From the NCBI RefSeq assembly GCF_000428765.1, contig NZ_KE386797.1, forward strand, positions 1 through 45,448: a DNA stretch of 45,448 bases, given 5' to 3'. This DNA is from Brevundimonas aveniformis DSM 17977. GTDB taxonomy: Bacteria; Pseudomonadota; Alphaproteobacteria; Caulobacterales; Caulobacteraceae. Made by a program: the position numbers and the translations under genes. Numbering within the stretch: position 1 is the stretch's first letter; each line of letters opens with the position of its first letter. Under the pieces are notes generated by a model. It did not search any database, had not been told where the DNA came from, and worked only from the letters and a program-made list of their open reading frames with translations. Below, piece by piece: positions 27,006-37,370 of this stretch.

Positions 27006-27422
27006 TCAGGCCACTCGGCGCACCCTGGCCTTGGCCAGTTCGACGGCGGCACGCGTTTCGATGTGATCAAGTACGTCCTGAAGGCCGGGGTCAGGATCAC
27101 CCTGGCGCTGCTCTGCCGCCATGCGGGCCAGGGATTGCAAAGCTGCGGACCCATCCCCGTCGCTGAGCATGGCAACCTTGACCGCCTCCAGCCGGTCGAG
27201 CAACCCGCCCCCCCGTTTGAGGGCACGTCGCCTGCGTTCTGCCGGGCCATCCTCCTCCTGCAGAGCCAGAAGCGCAGCGACAGAGGCAATACCGGTCGTT
27301 GCCGCCGTTGGGGCCGTCGCCTTGGCCTGGCTGGGGCCAGATGACACGGAGAAGCCGCCGGAGGCACTGGCGGCGCGACGCGGGGACTGACTGGCGACGG
27401 AGCCTGAACCGGTGACCTTCAT
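27006..27422 (-). CDS. fliX: Flagellar assembly regulator FliX
   Basis: Caulobacter FliX couples early flagellar assembly to the sigma-54 activator FlbD. 138 aa starting MKVTGSGSVASQ at ATG 27422; low-complexity N-terminus, then the conserved core VAALLALQEEDGPAERRRRA and the C-terminal LDHIETRAAVELAKAR. Divergent from flgI exactly as in Caulobacter. The open frame extends 48 codons further upstream, but that part lies over the regulatory region and does not fit. Confidence 0.9.
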   Translation of the reverse strand: MKVTGSGSVASQSPRRAASASGGFSVSSGPSQAKATAPTAATTGIASVAALLALQEEDGPAERRRRALKRGGGLLDRLEAVKVAMLSDGDGSAALQSLARMAAEQRQGDPDPGLQDVLDHIETRAAVELAKARVRRVA

Positions 27423-27466
27423 CCGGCCAGATTGGTCGCCAGCGATGACAGAAGACTTAACGGCTG

Positions 27467-27479
27467 GGCAGTTTCTGCC
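27467..27479. promoter_or_regulatory. Candidate FlbD (ftr) element
   Basis: GGCAG-TTT-CTGCC, perfect dyad about 70-85 bp upstream of the sigma-54 promoter of flgI and about 45 bp from the fliX start. FlbD binds GC-rich dyads at about this distance from sigma-54 flagellar promoters in Caulobacter; assignment is by position and symmetry. Confidence 0.4.
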
Positions 27480-27549
27480 GCCCGGCGCGAATCCCCCATC
27501 GTTAACCAATGGGATCATTGATTTTACACCGGAATTGACGCGGTCTGAC

Positions 27550-27565
27550 TGGCACAATCCTCGCA
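27550..27565 (+). promoter_or_regulatory. Sigma-54 promoter of flgI operon
   Basis: TGGCAC (27550-27555) then TCGCA (27561-27565): GG and GC are 10 nt apart, fitting the -24/-12 consensus TGGCAC-N5-TTGCA with one mismatch. It is 40 nt upstream of the flgI ATG. Confidence 0.65.
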
Positions 27566-27604
27566 AGCCCCAAGGACGACTTATGCTTAACGGGCCCCTC
27601 CTCC

Positions 27605-28711
27605 ATGACCCAGATCGTTCGCCTTGTCCTCTTCGCCCTGGCCGTCACGGCCATGAGCTTTGGGTCGGCCGTTGCCCAGTCGCGGATCAAGGACATTGTT
27701 TCGATTGAAGGCGTTCGCGCCAACCAGCTGATTGGGTACGGCCTGGTCGTCGGCCTGAACGGAACGGGAGATTCCCTGAGGAACTCGCCCATGACCCGCC
27801 AGAGCCTTGAGGCGATGATGGAACAGATGGGCGTCAATATCCGTGACGCCAACGCCAACACCCGCAACATCGCCGCCGTCATGGTCACGGCCGAGCTGCC
27901 GCCGTTCGCGACGCCGGGCTCTCGAATTGACGTGACGGTTTCGACCATGGGCGATGCCCGCAACCTGATGGGCGGCACCCTGTTGGTCACCTCCCTCACC
28001 GGGGCGGACGGTCAGGTCTATGCCGTGGCGCAAGGCTCGGTGCAGACCGGGGCCGTCGAGGGCCGGGGATCCTCGGGCTCGTCCGTATCGCGCGGCGTGC
28101 CGACGGCGGGTCGCATTGCCGGCGGGGCCGTGGTCGAGGCCGAGACGGGCTTTGACCTGCGCTCCATGCCGAATGTGCGGCTGGCCCTGCGCAATCCCGA
28201 CTTCTCGACCGCCCAGCGGATTGCCCAGGCCATCAATGCGGTGCATCCCGGTACGGCCATCGCCGAGAACGGCACCGTCGTGGCCGTCCGCCCACCGGCT
28301 GGGCGCGATATGTCCAGCTTTATCGCGGCCATTGAGAACCTGCCGATCAATGTCGATGCCCCGGCCCGCGTGGTCGTCGATGAGGTCAACGGCGTCATCG
28401 TCATGGGCGACGATGTGCGGATCTCAACCGTTGCCATCGCCCAGGGAAATCTGACGATCAGCGTGCAGGAGAGCCCCTACGCCAGCCAGCCCGCGCCCTT
28501 CTCGGGCGGCGACACGGTGGTGCTGCCCGACAGCCAGGTGTCGATTGATGAGGAGCGTGGACGCGAAATCCGCATCGTCGGCGGCAGCGCCTCACTGTCG
28601 GAGTTGGTCAACGGCCTGAATGCCCTGGGCGTCAGTCCCCGCGACATGATCTCGATCCTCCAGGCCATTCGCGCCGCCGGTGCCCTGCAAGCCGATATCG
28701 AGGTGATGTGA
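27605..28711 (+). CDS. flgI: Flagellar P-ring protein FlgI
   Basis: Forms the periplasmic P-ring around the flagellar rod. Signal peptide (LVLFALAVTAMSFGSAVAQS), then SRIKDIVSIEGVRANQLIGYGLVVGLNGTGD, here abbreviated, a family hallmark. 368 aa, full length. First gene of a three-gene operon whose members overlap by one nt (TGATG). Confidence 0.96.
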   Translation: MTQIVRLVLFALAVTAMSFGSAVAQSRIKDIVSIEGVRANQLIGYGLVVGLNGTGDSLRNSPMTRQSLEAMMEQMGVNIRDANANTRNIAAVMVTAELPPFATPGSRIDVTVSTMGDARNLMGGTLLVTSLTGADGQVYAVAQGSVQTGAVEGRGSSGSSVSRGVPTAGRIAGGAVVEAETGFDLRSMPNVRLALRNPDFSTAQRIAQAINAVHPGTAIAENGTVVAVRPPAGRDMSSFIAAIENLPINVDAPARVVVDEVNGVIVMGDDVRISTVAIAQGNLTISVQESPYASQPAPFSGGDTVVLPDSQVSIDEERGREIRIVGGSASLSELVNGLNALGVSPRDMISILQAIRAAGALQADIEVM

Positions 28712-29043
28712 TGAGCGATCTGATCCCCTCACCTGCACTGACGCGCTCCGCAACGCCGACCTTGCCGATGGTCGGCCCCGGTGGGGACGTTCGCCGCGTC
28801 GCACAGGACTTTGAAACGACCTTCCTGGCCCAGATGCTTCAGCCGATGTTTGCCGGCCTGGAGACGGACGGCCCGTTCGGCGGGGGGCATGCGGAAGCCA
28901 CCTGGCGGGGCTTTCTGATCGACGCCATGGCCCGACAGGTTTCCAGTGGCGGCGGCATCGGTCTGGCGGATCACGTCCAGCGCGAACTGCTGGCCCTGCA
29001 GACCGTCCCCGTCCAGCCCACCCCTACTGAAGAGCCCACCTGA
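28711..29043 (+). CDS. cheL: Rod-binding/CheL-like flagellar protein (FlgJ N-terminal domain)
   Basis: 110 aa. FlgJ-type rod-binding domain: AQDFETTFLAQMLQPMFAGL and AEATWRGFLIDAMARQVSSGGGIGLAD. No muramidase domain. In Caulobacter the gene at this place is named cheL; the order flgI-cheL-flbY matches from memory. ATG 28711 overlaps the flgI stop. Confidence 0.85.
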   Translation: MSDLIPSPALTRSATPTLPMVGPGGDVRRVAQDFETTFLAQMLQPMFAGLETDGPFGGGHAEATWRGFLIDAMARQVSSGGGIGLADHVQRELLALQTVPVQPTPTEEPT

Positions 29044-29480
29044 TGGCCCTGTTTGCCGACGACGCCCATGACCGCGTGTCCCAGTTGATTGCCCTGACCG
29101 AGCGCCTGACTGAGCGTCTCGCCGAAGAAACCCGGGCCTTTGAGATCCGGCGCCCGCAGGATGCCGTAGCGGGGATGGAAGAAACGCAGCGGCTAGCCAA
29201 CCTGTACCGACACGAGTCCGCGCGCGTGAAGGCCGATCCGTCCCTGGTTGAAAACGCCGAGCTGAAACAGCGCCTGAGCCTGATCCAGGCTACGGAAGCG
29301 TTCGAAGCCGTGCTGGCGCGTCATGCGCGCGCCGTCGAAGCCGCCCGGACCATCTCGGAAGGGATCGTCCGCGCCATCGCCGCCGAGGTGGCCGAAGTCC
29401 GGTCGCCAGGCGGCTATGGAGCCGGTGGCCAGGCCCAGGCCGGCGACGCGCGAGCGGTTACGCTGAACAAGCAGGCGTAA
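29043..29480 (+). CDS. flbY: FlbY-like / FlgN-like flagellar protein
   Basis: 145 aa, helical with coiled-coil potential ([20 protein letters not shown]), reminiscent of FlgN-type export chaperones. The third gene behind flgI and cheL; in Caulobacter this is flbY. Assigned mainly by position, so the name is less sure than for its neighbours. Its 3' end overlaps the convergent ABC-F gene by 23 nt. Confidence 0.7.
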   Translation: MALFADDAHDRVSQLIALTERLTERLAEETRAFEIRRPQDAVAGMEETQRLANLYRHESARVKADPSLVENAELKQRLSLIQATEAFEAVLARHARAVEAARTISEGIVRAIAAEVAEVRSPGGYGAGGQAQAGDARAVTLNKQA

Positions 29481-31086
29481 GCTCGACTTTGCGAGTCACG
29501 CCAATGGCGTCGAGGAAATCGGCGTCGTGGCTGACGACAATCAGGGCCCCGTCATAGGCGTTCAGCGCCGCTTCGAGAGCGGTGATCGAGTCCAGATCCA
29601 GGTGATTGGTCGGTTCGTCCAGCAGGAGCAGCTGAGGCGGTTCTGTTCCCGTCAAGACGCAAGCCAGGGCGGCGCGCAGGCGCTCGCCACCCGAGAGCGT
29701 GCCGACGATGCGTTCCGCCGCCGTATTCCGAAACAGGAAGCGGGCGAGCGCCGCCTGGGCCTGGTTGCGGTCAGCGTCGGGGTTGAGACGCTGGTAGGCG
29801 GCGAGAAGCGTCTCCTCAGGCCAGAGAATAGCGGCCTGCTGGTCCAGCAGGACGGCGGCGACCGAACGCGCGACGCGCCCCGAGGCGCTTTCGACCTCGC
29901 CCGTGATCAATCGCAACAGGGTGGACTTGCCCGCGCCGTTCGGGCCGGTGACGGCCACCCGCTCTGGCCCGGTCAGATGCAGAGACAGCGGCCCCAGGAT
30001 GGGACGCCCCTTGATCTCGACCCTTACGGCCTCGGCTTCGAAAACCGAGCGACCGGCCGGCAGGCCCGTGGTGGGCATGGGGATGTCGAGCGCCCGGTGG
30101 TGCTCAACGCCGTCGCGGGCCGCGACCAGGGCCGTTTCGGCCTCGCGGGTTCGATCTTGTGACGTGCGCTCGATGCGACCGCGCGTTTCTTCGGCCCGGC
30201 GCGCCATGGCACCGAGTGCGATCCGCGGGGCCGAGCCGGACGCGCTGAAGGCCCGACCGGCCCTGTCACGGCGGTCGCGGCGCTCGCGCGCCTGCTGGGC
30301 CTCGCGGCGGGCGGTGGATACGCCCCGCTCAGCGGCTTCCAGTCGCCGTTCCGCCGCCGCGCGTTCCGCTGCCTTGCGTTCGACATAGGCGTCGTAGCCC
30401 CCGCCGTAGATCTCGACGCCGAGGCTCGACAGTTCGACGATCCGATCCATGTGGCGCAGCAGCGCGCGGTCATGGCTGACCAGAACCACGCCACCGGGCC
30501 AGTCGCCGACAAACGCGGCCACGCCCACCCGGCCCTCGGCGTCAAGATGGTTGGTGGGTTCATCCAGGACGAGGAGCTCCGCTGGGCCCAGCCTCAGCCC
30601 CGCGAGCCTGAGGCGGGTCAGTTCGCCGCCGCTGAGCCTGGAGACGGCGCGACGGAGATCGAGATCTGACAGGCCCACACTGGACAAGGCTTCCTCGATC
30701 CGGCCTTGAAGGGACCAATCGGCCAGGGCGAGATCATCGCCCTTGGCCTGGCCCGCCAGAACACGCGCCAGCAAGGCCACCGCAGCGCGAACGCCCAACA
30801 CATCGGCCACCGTCTCACCCACAGCCGGAGGACCGCCCTGGGGCAGCCAGCCGACCGGCGCGGCGCGAGAGACGTGGCCTTCATACGGGGAATCCAGTCC
30901 CGCGATCAGACGCAGCAGCGTGGTCTTGCCCACGCCGTTGCGACCGACCACGCCGGTTCTCTCCCGCCCAAAGGCGAGGGTCAGATTGTCGAAAAGCGTT
31001 GAACCGTCAGGTGTTCTAGCGGCGACGCCGTTCAGCGTCGCGAGCGCGGATGCGGACCGGCTTGGGTTGCGGCTGGGTGAGGACAT
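29458..31086 (-). CDS. ABC-F family ATPase (ribosome-associated type)
   Basis: 542 aa with two ABC cassettes and no membrane domain. Walker A motifs GRNGVGKTT and GPNGAGKST, signatures [14 protein letters not shown] and [12 protein letters not shown], Walker [12 protein letters not shown] and [11 protein letters not shown]. The linker (about residues 240-310) is long, Arg/Ala-rich and helical. ABC-F proteins act on ribosomes; regulation or antibiotic protection cannot be distinguished here. Only one start, ATG 31086, without a clear ribosome site, and it lies within a small upstream ORF. Confidence 0.92.
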   Translation of the reverse strand: MSSPSRNPSRSASALATLNGVAARTPDGSTLFDNLTLAFGRERTGVVGRNGVGKTTLLRLIAGLDSPYEGHVSRAAPVGWLPQGGPPAVGETVADVLGVRAAVALLARVLAGQAKGDDLALADWSLQGRIEEALSSVGLSDLDLRRAVSRLSGGELTRLRLAGLRLGPAELLVLDEPTNHLDAEGRVGVAAFVGDWPGGVVLVSHDRALLRHMDRIVELSSLGVEIYGGGYDAYVERKAAERAAAERRLEAAERGVSTARREAQQARERRDRRDRAGRAFSASGSAPRIALGAMARRAEETRGRIERTSQDRTREAETALVAARDGVEHHRALDIPMPTTGLPAGRSVFEAEAVRVEIKGRPILGPLSLHLTGPERVAVTGPNGAGKSTLLRLITGEVESASGRVARSVAAVLLDQQAAILWPEETLLAAYQRLNPDADRNQAQAALARFLFRNTAAERIVGTLSGGERLRAALACVLTGTEPPQLLLLDEPTNHLDLDSITALEAALNAYDGALIVVSHDADFLDAIGVTRKVELTPACSA

Positions 31087-31144
31087 GGGCGAGCAGAAGC
31101 AGCGGCAGGGAAAGGGCGATACCGATTTCCAGAATGCTGATCAT
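31016..31144 (-). CDS. Putative 42-aa single-pass membrane protein (sORF)
   Basis: ATG 31144 preceded by GGAGG with a 10-nt spacer; ends TAG 31016-31018. The product has one hydrophobic helix ([19 protein letters not shown]) and a strongly basic tail ending RDAERRRR. It overlaps the first 71 nt of the ABC-F gene in another frame, and the ABC-F start has no ribosome site of its own, so this ORF may drive its translation. The layout fits a real small membrane protein or a leader peptide; no homologue recognised. Confidence 0.45.
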   Translation of the reverse strand: MISILEIGIALSLPLLLLAHVLTQPQPKPVRIRARDAERRRR

Positions 31145-31266
31145 ATTCGTCGAGCCTCCATACTCAGTGCTCAACAGGAACAATGGGGCCAAGTTTACAT
31201 TTTCGCAACCCTTTCCGCTCGCTCCGTCTCGACGAAATATTCATTCCGAGCTGCTAGACCGCCCAT

Positions 31267-32835
31267 ATGAGTCAAGCGTCCCGGTTTTTGAGTTTTGCCT
31301 TTGTCTCCTCGGATCTGCTGGTCGAGGTTGATGGCGAGCATCGAATTACATTTGCGGCTGGAGCCGCCGCCGCACCCGGTGCCTCGCCGCATGCTCATGT
31401 CGACAAATCACTGGACGAGGTCCTGGGGCGAGCCGGGTCCTGGCCCCTGCGCCAAGCCCTGTCCGGCCTGACTCCCGGCAAACGGATCGGCCCTGTCGAG
31501 GTGCTGGTCCCGTGCGGGGTCAACAAGGTTCGCAAGGCCATCGTGAGGGGGTTCCAGACTCCCGACCTCGCCCCGGCTGTTTCTCTGGGATTTTGCTGGG
31601 AAGGACCGGCGATGGATGCGCCGGCCAACGACGCCTCCATCCTGAATGCCGACAGTTTCCTGTCCTCAACCCGCGAGGTGCTGTCGAAGCTCGACGGGCC
31701 GGGCTCGGTTGCTTTCGTTGAAGTCGCGGGCCTGGCTCAACCGGGTGCCGAGGCCGCGCGCCAGTCGGTCGAAGCCGTCCTTCGCGACGCCTCCGTCGAC
31801 GGCAAGACCGCCGCACGTCTGACGGACGACCGCTTTGCCGTTCTGCGAAGTGCCGATGACCAGAACTCGCTGGTTGAGTTGGTCACGGCGGCCTGCGCTG
31901 CGGAAAACCTCGCGGTCGCGCCGGTCGTCAGTGAAGAAACGCTCGATCCCAAGATTGAAGCGCCCCAGATGCTGCGGGCCCTGCGTTTTACCCTGTCGAC
32001 CTGTATCGAGAAGGGCTTGGAGAGCACCGGCAACGTCTTCTCCGAAGAACTGGCCCGCACGGTCCAGGAAGCCGGTCGCTTCGCCAACATCGTGCGCGAG
32101 CGCGCGTTTGACGTGCACTACCAGCCGATTGTCGATCTCAAGACCCGCGCCATCCACCACCATGAGGTCCTGGCCCGATTTGGCGGAGGCGATACCGGCC
32201 GGATCATTCAAATGGCCGAAGAACTGGGCATGATCCGGGCCTTCGACCTGGCGGTCCTGGAGAAATCGCTGCGCACCCTGCGACAACCGGGTTCCGGTCT
32301 GGTCAAGTTGGCGATCAATGTCTCGGGCGACTCGCTGGTCGATGATGACTATGTCGAGACGCTGCTCAAGCGAACTTCGCTCAATGCCGATGACCGCCGC
32401 CGCCTGATGGTCGAGGTGACGGAAACCGCCGCTCTTGAAGACATAGACGCCGTCGGAGCCCGCCTCCAGCGCCTTCGTCAGGCCGGCATCAAGCTCTGTA
32501 TCGATGACTTTGGCTCGGGCGCGGCGTCCTATGAGTACCTGCGCCGACTGCCGGTGGATGTGGTCAAGCTGGATGGGCGGCTGACGCGCTCGGTCGATGA
32601 CGAGCGCACCCGCACCATGATCGCGCATCTGGTCGAGCTGTGCCGGACCCTGTCGGTCAAGATCGTGGCCGAACAGATCGAAACCCAGCCCATCGCCGAT
32701 GCTCTCGACGGCCTCGGTGTCGACCTGGGCCAGGGCTGGCTCTATGCCAAGCCCACACCCGAACCGATGACGATGATCCCCGTGACCGGTGGCGGCCCGT
32801 CGCGGCGGACCGGAACCGTGGAAGGCTGGGGTTAG
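31267..32835 (+). CDS. EAL-domain protein with degenerate GGDEF-like region
   Basis: 522 aa, no membrane segments. The C-terminal EAL domain (about residues 280-510) has HHEVLAR in place of EAL, intact AINVS Asn, VEVTETA Glu, CIDDFGSG (near residue 413), VKLDGRL Lys, and AEQIET. All catalytic Mg-binding residues seem kept, so c-di-GMP hydrolysis is possible. Residues about 125-200 look like a broken GGDEF fold (LTDDRFAVLR where RxGGDEFAVL is expected). The first 115 residues are unassigned and may be a sensor. Stands near flagellar genes; link unproven. Confidence 0.87.
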   Translation: MSQASRFLSFAFVSSDLLVEVDGEHRITFAAGAAAAPGASPHAHVDKSLDEVLGRAGSWPLRQALSGLTPGKRIGPVEVLVPCGVNKVRKAIVRGFQTPDLAPAVSLGFCWEGPAMDAPANDASILNADSFLSSTREVLSKLDGPGSVAFVEVAGLAQPGAEAARQSVEAVLRDASVDGKTAARLTDDRFAVLRSADDQNSLVELVTAACAAENLAVAPVVSEETLDPKIEAPQMLRALRFTLSTCIEKGLESTGNVFSEELARTVQEAGRFANIVRERAFDVHYQPIVDLKTRAIHHHEVLARFGGGDTGRIIQMAEELGMIRAFDLAVLEKSLRTLRQPGSGLVKLAINVSGDSLVDDDYVETLLKRTSLNADDRRRLMVEVTETAALEDIDAVGARLQRLRQAGIKLCIDDFGSGAASYEYLRRLPVDVVKLDGRLTRSVDDERTRTMIAHLVELCRTLSVKIVAEQIETQPIADALDGLGVDLGQGWLYAKPTPEPMTMIPVTGGGPSRRTGTVEGWG

Positions 32836-32854
32836 AATTTAGGCCGGAGCCGCC

Positions 32855-33298
32855 TCATTCGACGGTTCCGCTGCCGGGCCCCTGCCCTGAACCCGTCATC
32901 TCGACATTAAGATTGATGCCTCGCAGCTTCCAGGTGTCGTCCTCCTGGACGAATTCGCTACGCACCACCACGATCCTGTCAGGGTGCGAATAGGACTGCT
33001 CGACCGTATAGCCACGCGCGCCGTTGTCATTGGTCTGGTTACTGGACAAGACAATGGGGTCCGGCGCGGTTTCGAAAGGCACCATGTCGCGCAGCATCGG
33101 TAGCTGCTGGGCGACCAGCTGCTGATTGTTCTCCGACGACATCCCATCGATGATCGCCTGATCCTCGCCCGCGAGCAGGTGTTCGTACACTGCGTCAGCC
33201 TCGGCATTGAGCTCGGAATTCGAGCCGGAGTAGCTGGTCGAATACTGGCAACCCGCAAGCACAATAGCGGCAGCGGCGGCGGTCAGGGCTGAGCGCAT
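32855..33298 (-). CDS. Putative lipoprotein
   Basis: 147 aa with a lipoprotein signal (AAAAIVLAGC, lipid-attached Cys in LAGCQ). The mature part has a NTF2-like feel: helical start (LNAEADAVYEHLLAGEDQAI) then strands ending EDDTWKLRGINLNVEMT, a pattern common to small DUF4019/DUF3887-like proteins; family not established. Convergent with the EAL gene, 19-nt gap. Confidence 0.75.
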   Translation of the reverse strand: MRSALTAAAAAIVLAGCQYSTSYSGSNSELNAEADAVYEHLLAGEDQAIIDGMSSENNQQLVAQQLPMLRDMVPFETAPDPIVLSSNQTNDNGARGYTVEQSYSHPDRIVVVRSEFVQEDDTWKLRGINLNVEMTGSGQGPGSGTVE

Positions 33299-33346
33299 GA
33301 CAAAGGATCTCCTTCAGGCCGGCAGAGGTTAGGTCCGAATTCGCTC

Positions 33347-33361
33347 GTTCCCTAAATGTTC
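33347..33361. promoter_or_regulatory. LexA (SOS) box upstream of uvrA
   Basis: GTTC-CCTAAAT-GTTC, an exact match to the alphaproteobacterial LexA site GTTC-N7-GTTC, 79 bp before the uvrA ATG and 49 bp before the divergent lipoprotein start. Predicts damage-inducible uvrA. Confidence 0.75.
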
Positions 33362-33439
33362 TTGCTGAATCATGGCGTTTGATGCCTACATAGAGGCGTT
33401 CCGCCGAAGCCATCCCTTCGGCCAGACTTGCCGGATCCC

Positions 33440-36334
33440 ATGAGCGACCAACAGGCCTACATCCGCGTCAAAGGCGCGCGCGAGCACAATCTCAAGGGCG
33501 TGGATGTGGACATCCCGCGCGGCGAGCTGGTGGTCATCACCGGCCTGTCGGGCTCGGGCAAGTCATCGCTGGCGTTTGACACCATCTATGCCGAGGGCCA
33601 GCGGCGCTATGTCGAGAGCCTGTCGGCCTATGCGCGTCAGTTCCTGGAGCTGATGGGCAAGCCGGATGTGGACCTGATCGAAGGGCTGTCACCCGCCATC
33701 TCGATCGAACAGAAGACGACGTCAAAGAACCCGCGCTCGACCGTCGGCACGGTGACGGAGATCCACGACTATATGCGTCTGTTGTGGGCCCGGGTGGGCA
33801 TCCCGTATTCGCCGGCGACCGGCCTGCCGATCGAAAGCCAGACCGTCAGCCAGATGGTCGACAAGCTGACCGCCCTCCCCGAGGGCGAACGCATCCTCTT
33901 GCTGGCCCCCGTCGTGCGCGACCGCAAGGGCGAGTACAGGAAAGAGATCGCCGAGTGGCAGCGCCAGGGTTTCCAGCGGCTGAAGATCGACGGTGAGTTC
34001 TGGGCCATCGAGGATGCGCCGGCCCTCGACAAGAAGTTCAAGCACGACATCGACATCGTGGTCGACCGGCTGGTCACGCGCGACGGCCAGGACAGCCGCT
34101 ACGCCGACAGCCTGCAGACCGCACTGAACCTGGCCGACGGGCTGGCGGTGGCGGAATGGGCCGACAAGGCTGAGGGCGAAGATGAGCCCCGCCGGATGCT
34201 GTTTTCCGAGCGGTTCGCGTGTCCGGTGTCGGGCTTCACCATCGCCGAGATCGAGCCGCGGCTGTTCAGCTTCAACAATCCGGCAGGCGCTTGCCCGGTT
34301 TGTGACGGGCTGGGTCAGAAGCTGACCTTCGACGCCGATCTGATCGTGCCGGACCGCGACAAAACCCTGCACAAGGGGGCGATTGCGCCGTGGTCGCGCG
34401 GGCCGTCGCCGCTCTACACCCAGACCCTGCAGGCGCTGGCCCAGCACTACGGCTTCTCGATGGACAAGGCCTGGCGCGACCTGCCGGAGACGGCCCAGGA
34501 GGTGATCCTGTACGGATCGGGCGGCGACAAGATCAAGTTCGTCTATGACGACAACGCCCGCAAATATGAGGTGTCCAAGGCCTTCGAGGGCGTGTTGCCG
34601 AACCTCGAGCGGCGCTGGCGCGAAACCGACAGCGCCTGGGTCCGCGAGGAGATGGGCCGCTATCAATCCCAGACGCCGTGTCAGGCGTGTCTGGGCAAGC
34701 GCCTGAAGCCCGAGGCCCTGGCGGTGCGAGTGGCGGAACTGGACATCGGCGACGCCTCGAACTTTTCGATCAAGCAGGCCCACGCCTGGTTCTCCGGCCT
34801 GGAAAAGAGCCTGACCGAAAAGCAGTTGGAGATCGCCCGGCGCATCCTGAAAGAGATCAACGACCGGCTGGGCTTCCTCAACAATGTGGGGCTTGACTAC
34901 CTCAGCCTCAGCCGCGCGTCCGGCACCCTGTCGGGTGGAGAGAGCCAGCGCATCCGTCTGGCCAGTCAGATCGGCTCGGGCCTGACCGGCGTGCTCTATG
35001 TGCTGGACGAGCCGTCGATCGGGCTGCACCAGCGAGACAATTCCCGCCTGCTGGAAAGCCTAAGAGGCCTGCGCGACCTGGGCAATTCGGTTCTCGTCGT
35101 CGAGCACGACGAAGAGGCGATCCTGACGGCAGACTACGTTATCGACATGGGCCCGGCGGCAGGTGTTCATGGCGGTGAGATCTGCGCGCAGGGCAAACCG
35201 GCCGAGGTCATGGCCAATCCTCGGTCGCTGACAGGGCAGTATCTGTCGGGAGCCCGTGAGATCGAGCTGCCGCCCGAGGGCCGTCGCCCCCGCAACCCGA
35301 AGAAGACGCTGAAGGTCATCGGCGCGACAGGCAATAATCTGAAGGATGTGACCGGCGAGATCCCGGTCGGCCTGTTCACCTGCGTCACCGGGGTGTCGGG
35401 CGGCGGCAAGTCGACCTTCACGATTGAGACGCTCTACAAGGCGGCGGCGCGGCGGTTGAACAATGCCTCGGACGCGCCCGCCCCCTTTGACCGCATCGAG
35501 GGTCTGGAGAGTTTCGACAAGGTCATCGACATCGACCAGTCGCCGATCGGGCGCACGCCGCGCTCGAACCCGGCGACCTATACCGGCGCGTTTGGGCCGA
35601 TCCGGGACTGGTTCGCCGGCCTACCGGAGGCCAAGGCTCGCGGCTATGGACCGGGGCGGTTCAGCTTCAACGTCAAGGGCGGGCGGTGCGAAGCCTGTTC
35701 GGGCGACGGGCTGATCAAGATCGAGATGCACTTCCTGCCCGACGTCTATGTGACGTGCGACGTCTGCAAGGGCCGACGCTATAACCGGGAAACCCTGGAA
35801 ATCCTGTTCAAGGGCAAGTCGATCGCCGATGTGCTGGACATGACGGTCGAAGAGGCCGCCAGCTTCTTCAAGGCGGTGCCGTCGATCCGCGACAAGATGG
35901 CGACGCTGGAGCGGGTCGGCCTGGGCTACGTCAAGGTCGGCCAGCAGGCCACCACCCTGTCCGGCGGGGAGGCCCAGCGCGTCAAGCTGGCCAAGGAGCT
36001 GTCACGCCGGGCGACCGGACGGACCCTCTACATCCTCGATGAGCCGACGACCGGCTTGCATTTCGACGATGTGAGAAAGCTGCTGGAGGTGCTGCACCAG
36101 CTCGTCGACAGCGGCAACACCATGATCGTCATCGAGCACAATCTGGATGTGGTGAAGACCGCCGACTGGGTGCTGGATTTCGGACCCGAGGGCGGCGACG
36201 GCGGCGGTGAGATCGTCGCCACTGGCACCCCCGAACAGATCGCAGCCGATCCCAAGAGCTGGACCGGCCGCTATCTGAAAGAGATTCTCGACCGGCACGC
36301 CGAGCGCGCCAGGTCGAGGAAGAAGTCGGCCTAG
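33440..36334 (+). CDS. uvrA: UvrABC excinuclease subunit A
   Basis: DNA-damage recognition ATPase of nucleotide excision repair, 964 aa. Two ABC cassettes with Walker [10 protein letters not shown] and GVSGGGKST, signatures [12 protein letters not shown] and [12 protein letters not shown]. Zinc-binding Cys pairs are present ([34 protein letters not shown]). ATG 33440 gives [10 protein letters not shown], the normal start; a TTG 12 nt earlier is possible. LexA box upstream. Confidence 0.97.
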   Translation: MSDQQAYIRVKGAREHNLKGVDVDIPRGELVVITGLSGSGKSSLAFDTIYAEGQRRYVESLSAYARQFLELMGKPDVDLIEGLSPAISIEQKTTSKNPRSTVGTVTEIHDYMRLLWARVGIPYSPATGLPIESQTVSQMVDKLTALPEGERILLLAPVVRDRKGEYRKEIAEWQRQGFQRLKIDGEFWAIEDAPALDKKFKHDIDIVVDRLVTRDGQDSRYADSLQTALNLADGLAVAEWADKAEGEDEPRRMLFSERFACPVSGFTIAEIEPRLFSFNNPAGACPVCDGLGQKLTFDADLIVPDRDKTLHKGAIAPWSRGPSPLYTQTLQALAQHYGFSMDKAWRDLPETAQEVILYGSGGDKIKFVYDDNARKYEVSKAFEGVLPNLERRWRETDSAWVREEMGRYQSQTPCQACLGKRLKPEALAVRVAELDIGDASNFSIKQAHAWFSGLEKSLTEKQLEIARRILKEINDRLGFLNNVGLDYLSLSRASGTLSGGESQRIRLASQIGSGLTGVLYVLDEPSIGLHQRDNSRLLESLRGLRDLGNSVLVVEHDEEAILTADYVIDMGPAAGVHGGEICAQGKPAEVMANPRSLTGQYLSGAREIELPPEGRRPRNPKKTLKVIGATGNNLKDVTGEIPVGLFTCVTGVSGGGKSTFTIETLYKAAARRLNNASDAPAPFDRIEGLESFDKVIDIDQSPIGRTPRSNPATYTGAFGPIRDWFAGLPEAKARGYGPGRFSFNVKGGRCEACSGDGLIKIEMHFLPDVYVTCDVCKGRRYNRETLEILFKGKSIADVLDMTVEEAASFFKAVPSIRDKMATLERVGLGYVKVGQQATTLSGGEAQRVKLAKELSRRATGRTLYILDEPTTGLHFDDVRKLLEVLHQLVDSGNTMIVIEHNLDVVKTADWVLDFGPEGGDGGGEIVATGTPEQIAADPKSWTGRYLKEILDRHAERARSRKKSA

Positions 36335-37266
36335 AGGTCCGGCTCGCCAGACACGGCTGCTACGGGCTCCACCGGCGACTCAAGATCGCCCCCACGTCCC
36401 GTCAGGCCGAGATAAGCCGAGGCGAACGGGGCGTAGAGAACTGCGAATTGCAGGGTGGAGATGATAAGATTGACAACGACGGCGACTATCACAACCGGTC
36501 CGATTGCGGCCAGGATCGACTCCATTTCTCCGCCGGAGATCGTCTCCTCAAAGCCCGCCATGCCCATGAACTGTAGCGGCATGGCGATGATCGCGCCGAG
36601 AACACTCACCACAATCGCCATCACGAAGGCGATAAGGGTCATTCCGAGCAGTGACCAAAACCGACCTTTGGTCAGCCCCCAGGAATCGAAGAAGGCGAAG
36701 CGGTTTTCCGCCACAACAATCGGCACGGCCAGGCTGAGCCGGATTGCCATCCAGATGAAAATGAAGATTGCGGTCAGCCCCGCCAGAATGCCGACCGCGA
36801 CTCCGGCCCCCTCATTCGCTGAATAGACGGCCATCGTCGCTGCCGCGACGACGCCAACTAGGGCGACGTAGATCGCTATGAACACCAGCGCCAGCACGAA
36901 GGTGACCACCGCAACCCGAACTTCGTCCATGCCCAGGCGCATGAAGCCGAAGGCGCTGGAGCCCGGCGACAATACAGACCGTGCCACTGCCGCATTGAGA
37001 ACCGCACCAAGAAGGATGCCGAGCGGCATCGCGATCAGCAGAATCGTTCCGTACAGGTTCAGGATAGGCATCAGCTCATCCATCGACGGCTCGGAGCCTT
37101 CAAGCGCCTGGAGTTGCGGCAACATAGCCAAGATCGGCCCGCCTACGGCGGCCAGCAAGACGGCGAAGAAGATGAGGTAGGCCAGTGACCACCACAGGAT
37201 TACGAGCGGATTGCGCCTGACGACTCGAAAGCCCTCGAACGCAGATTCAGTTGCGGAAAATGCCAT
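36331..37266 (-). CDS. Multi-pass membrane protein of unknown function
   Basis: 311 aa with about six membrane helices (for example [54 protein letters not shown]). The motif [14 protein letters not shown] followed by [13 protein letters not shown] resembles the membrane domain attached to some glycerophosphodiesterases and YciC-like proteins; there is no catalytic domain here. ATG 37266 chosen since [13 protein letters not shown] looks like the domain start. Overlaps uvrA by 4 nt, convergent. Confidence 0.8.
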   Translation of the reverse strand: MAFSATESAFEGFRVVRRNPLVILWWSLAYLIFFAVLLAAVGGPILAMLPQLQALEGSEPSMDELMPILNLYGTILLIAMPLGILLGAVLNAAVARSVLSPGSSAFGFMRLGMDEVRVAVVTFVLALVFIAIYVALVGVVAAATMAVYSANEGAGVAVGILAGLTAIFIFIWMAIRLSLAVPIVVAENRFAFFDSWGLTKGRFWSLLGMTLIAFVMAIVVSVLGAIIAMPLQFMGMAGFEETISGGEMESILAAIGPVVIVAVVVNLIISTLQFAVLYAPFASAYLGLTGRGGDLESPVEPVAAVSGEPDL

Positions 37267-37370
37267 CACAGGCCCCCTCTTGGTCGCGGCCCCCGCCGCA
37301 GATCGGGGTGATCTTAGCCCGGATTGCGGCAAAAGCGCATGACACCTCTGTAAGAATGCTAAGGACGCAT

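Noticed and set aside
27447..27504. Two TTAAC half-sites as a CtrA binding site between fliX and flgI
   Set aside because: They are not in the TTAA-N7-TTAA arrangement and too far apart.
33722..35029. 435-codon open frame antisense to uvrA
   Set aside because: Shadow of a well-conserved gene on the plus strand.
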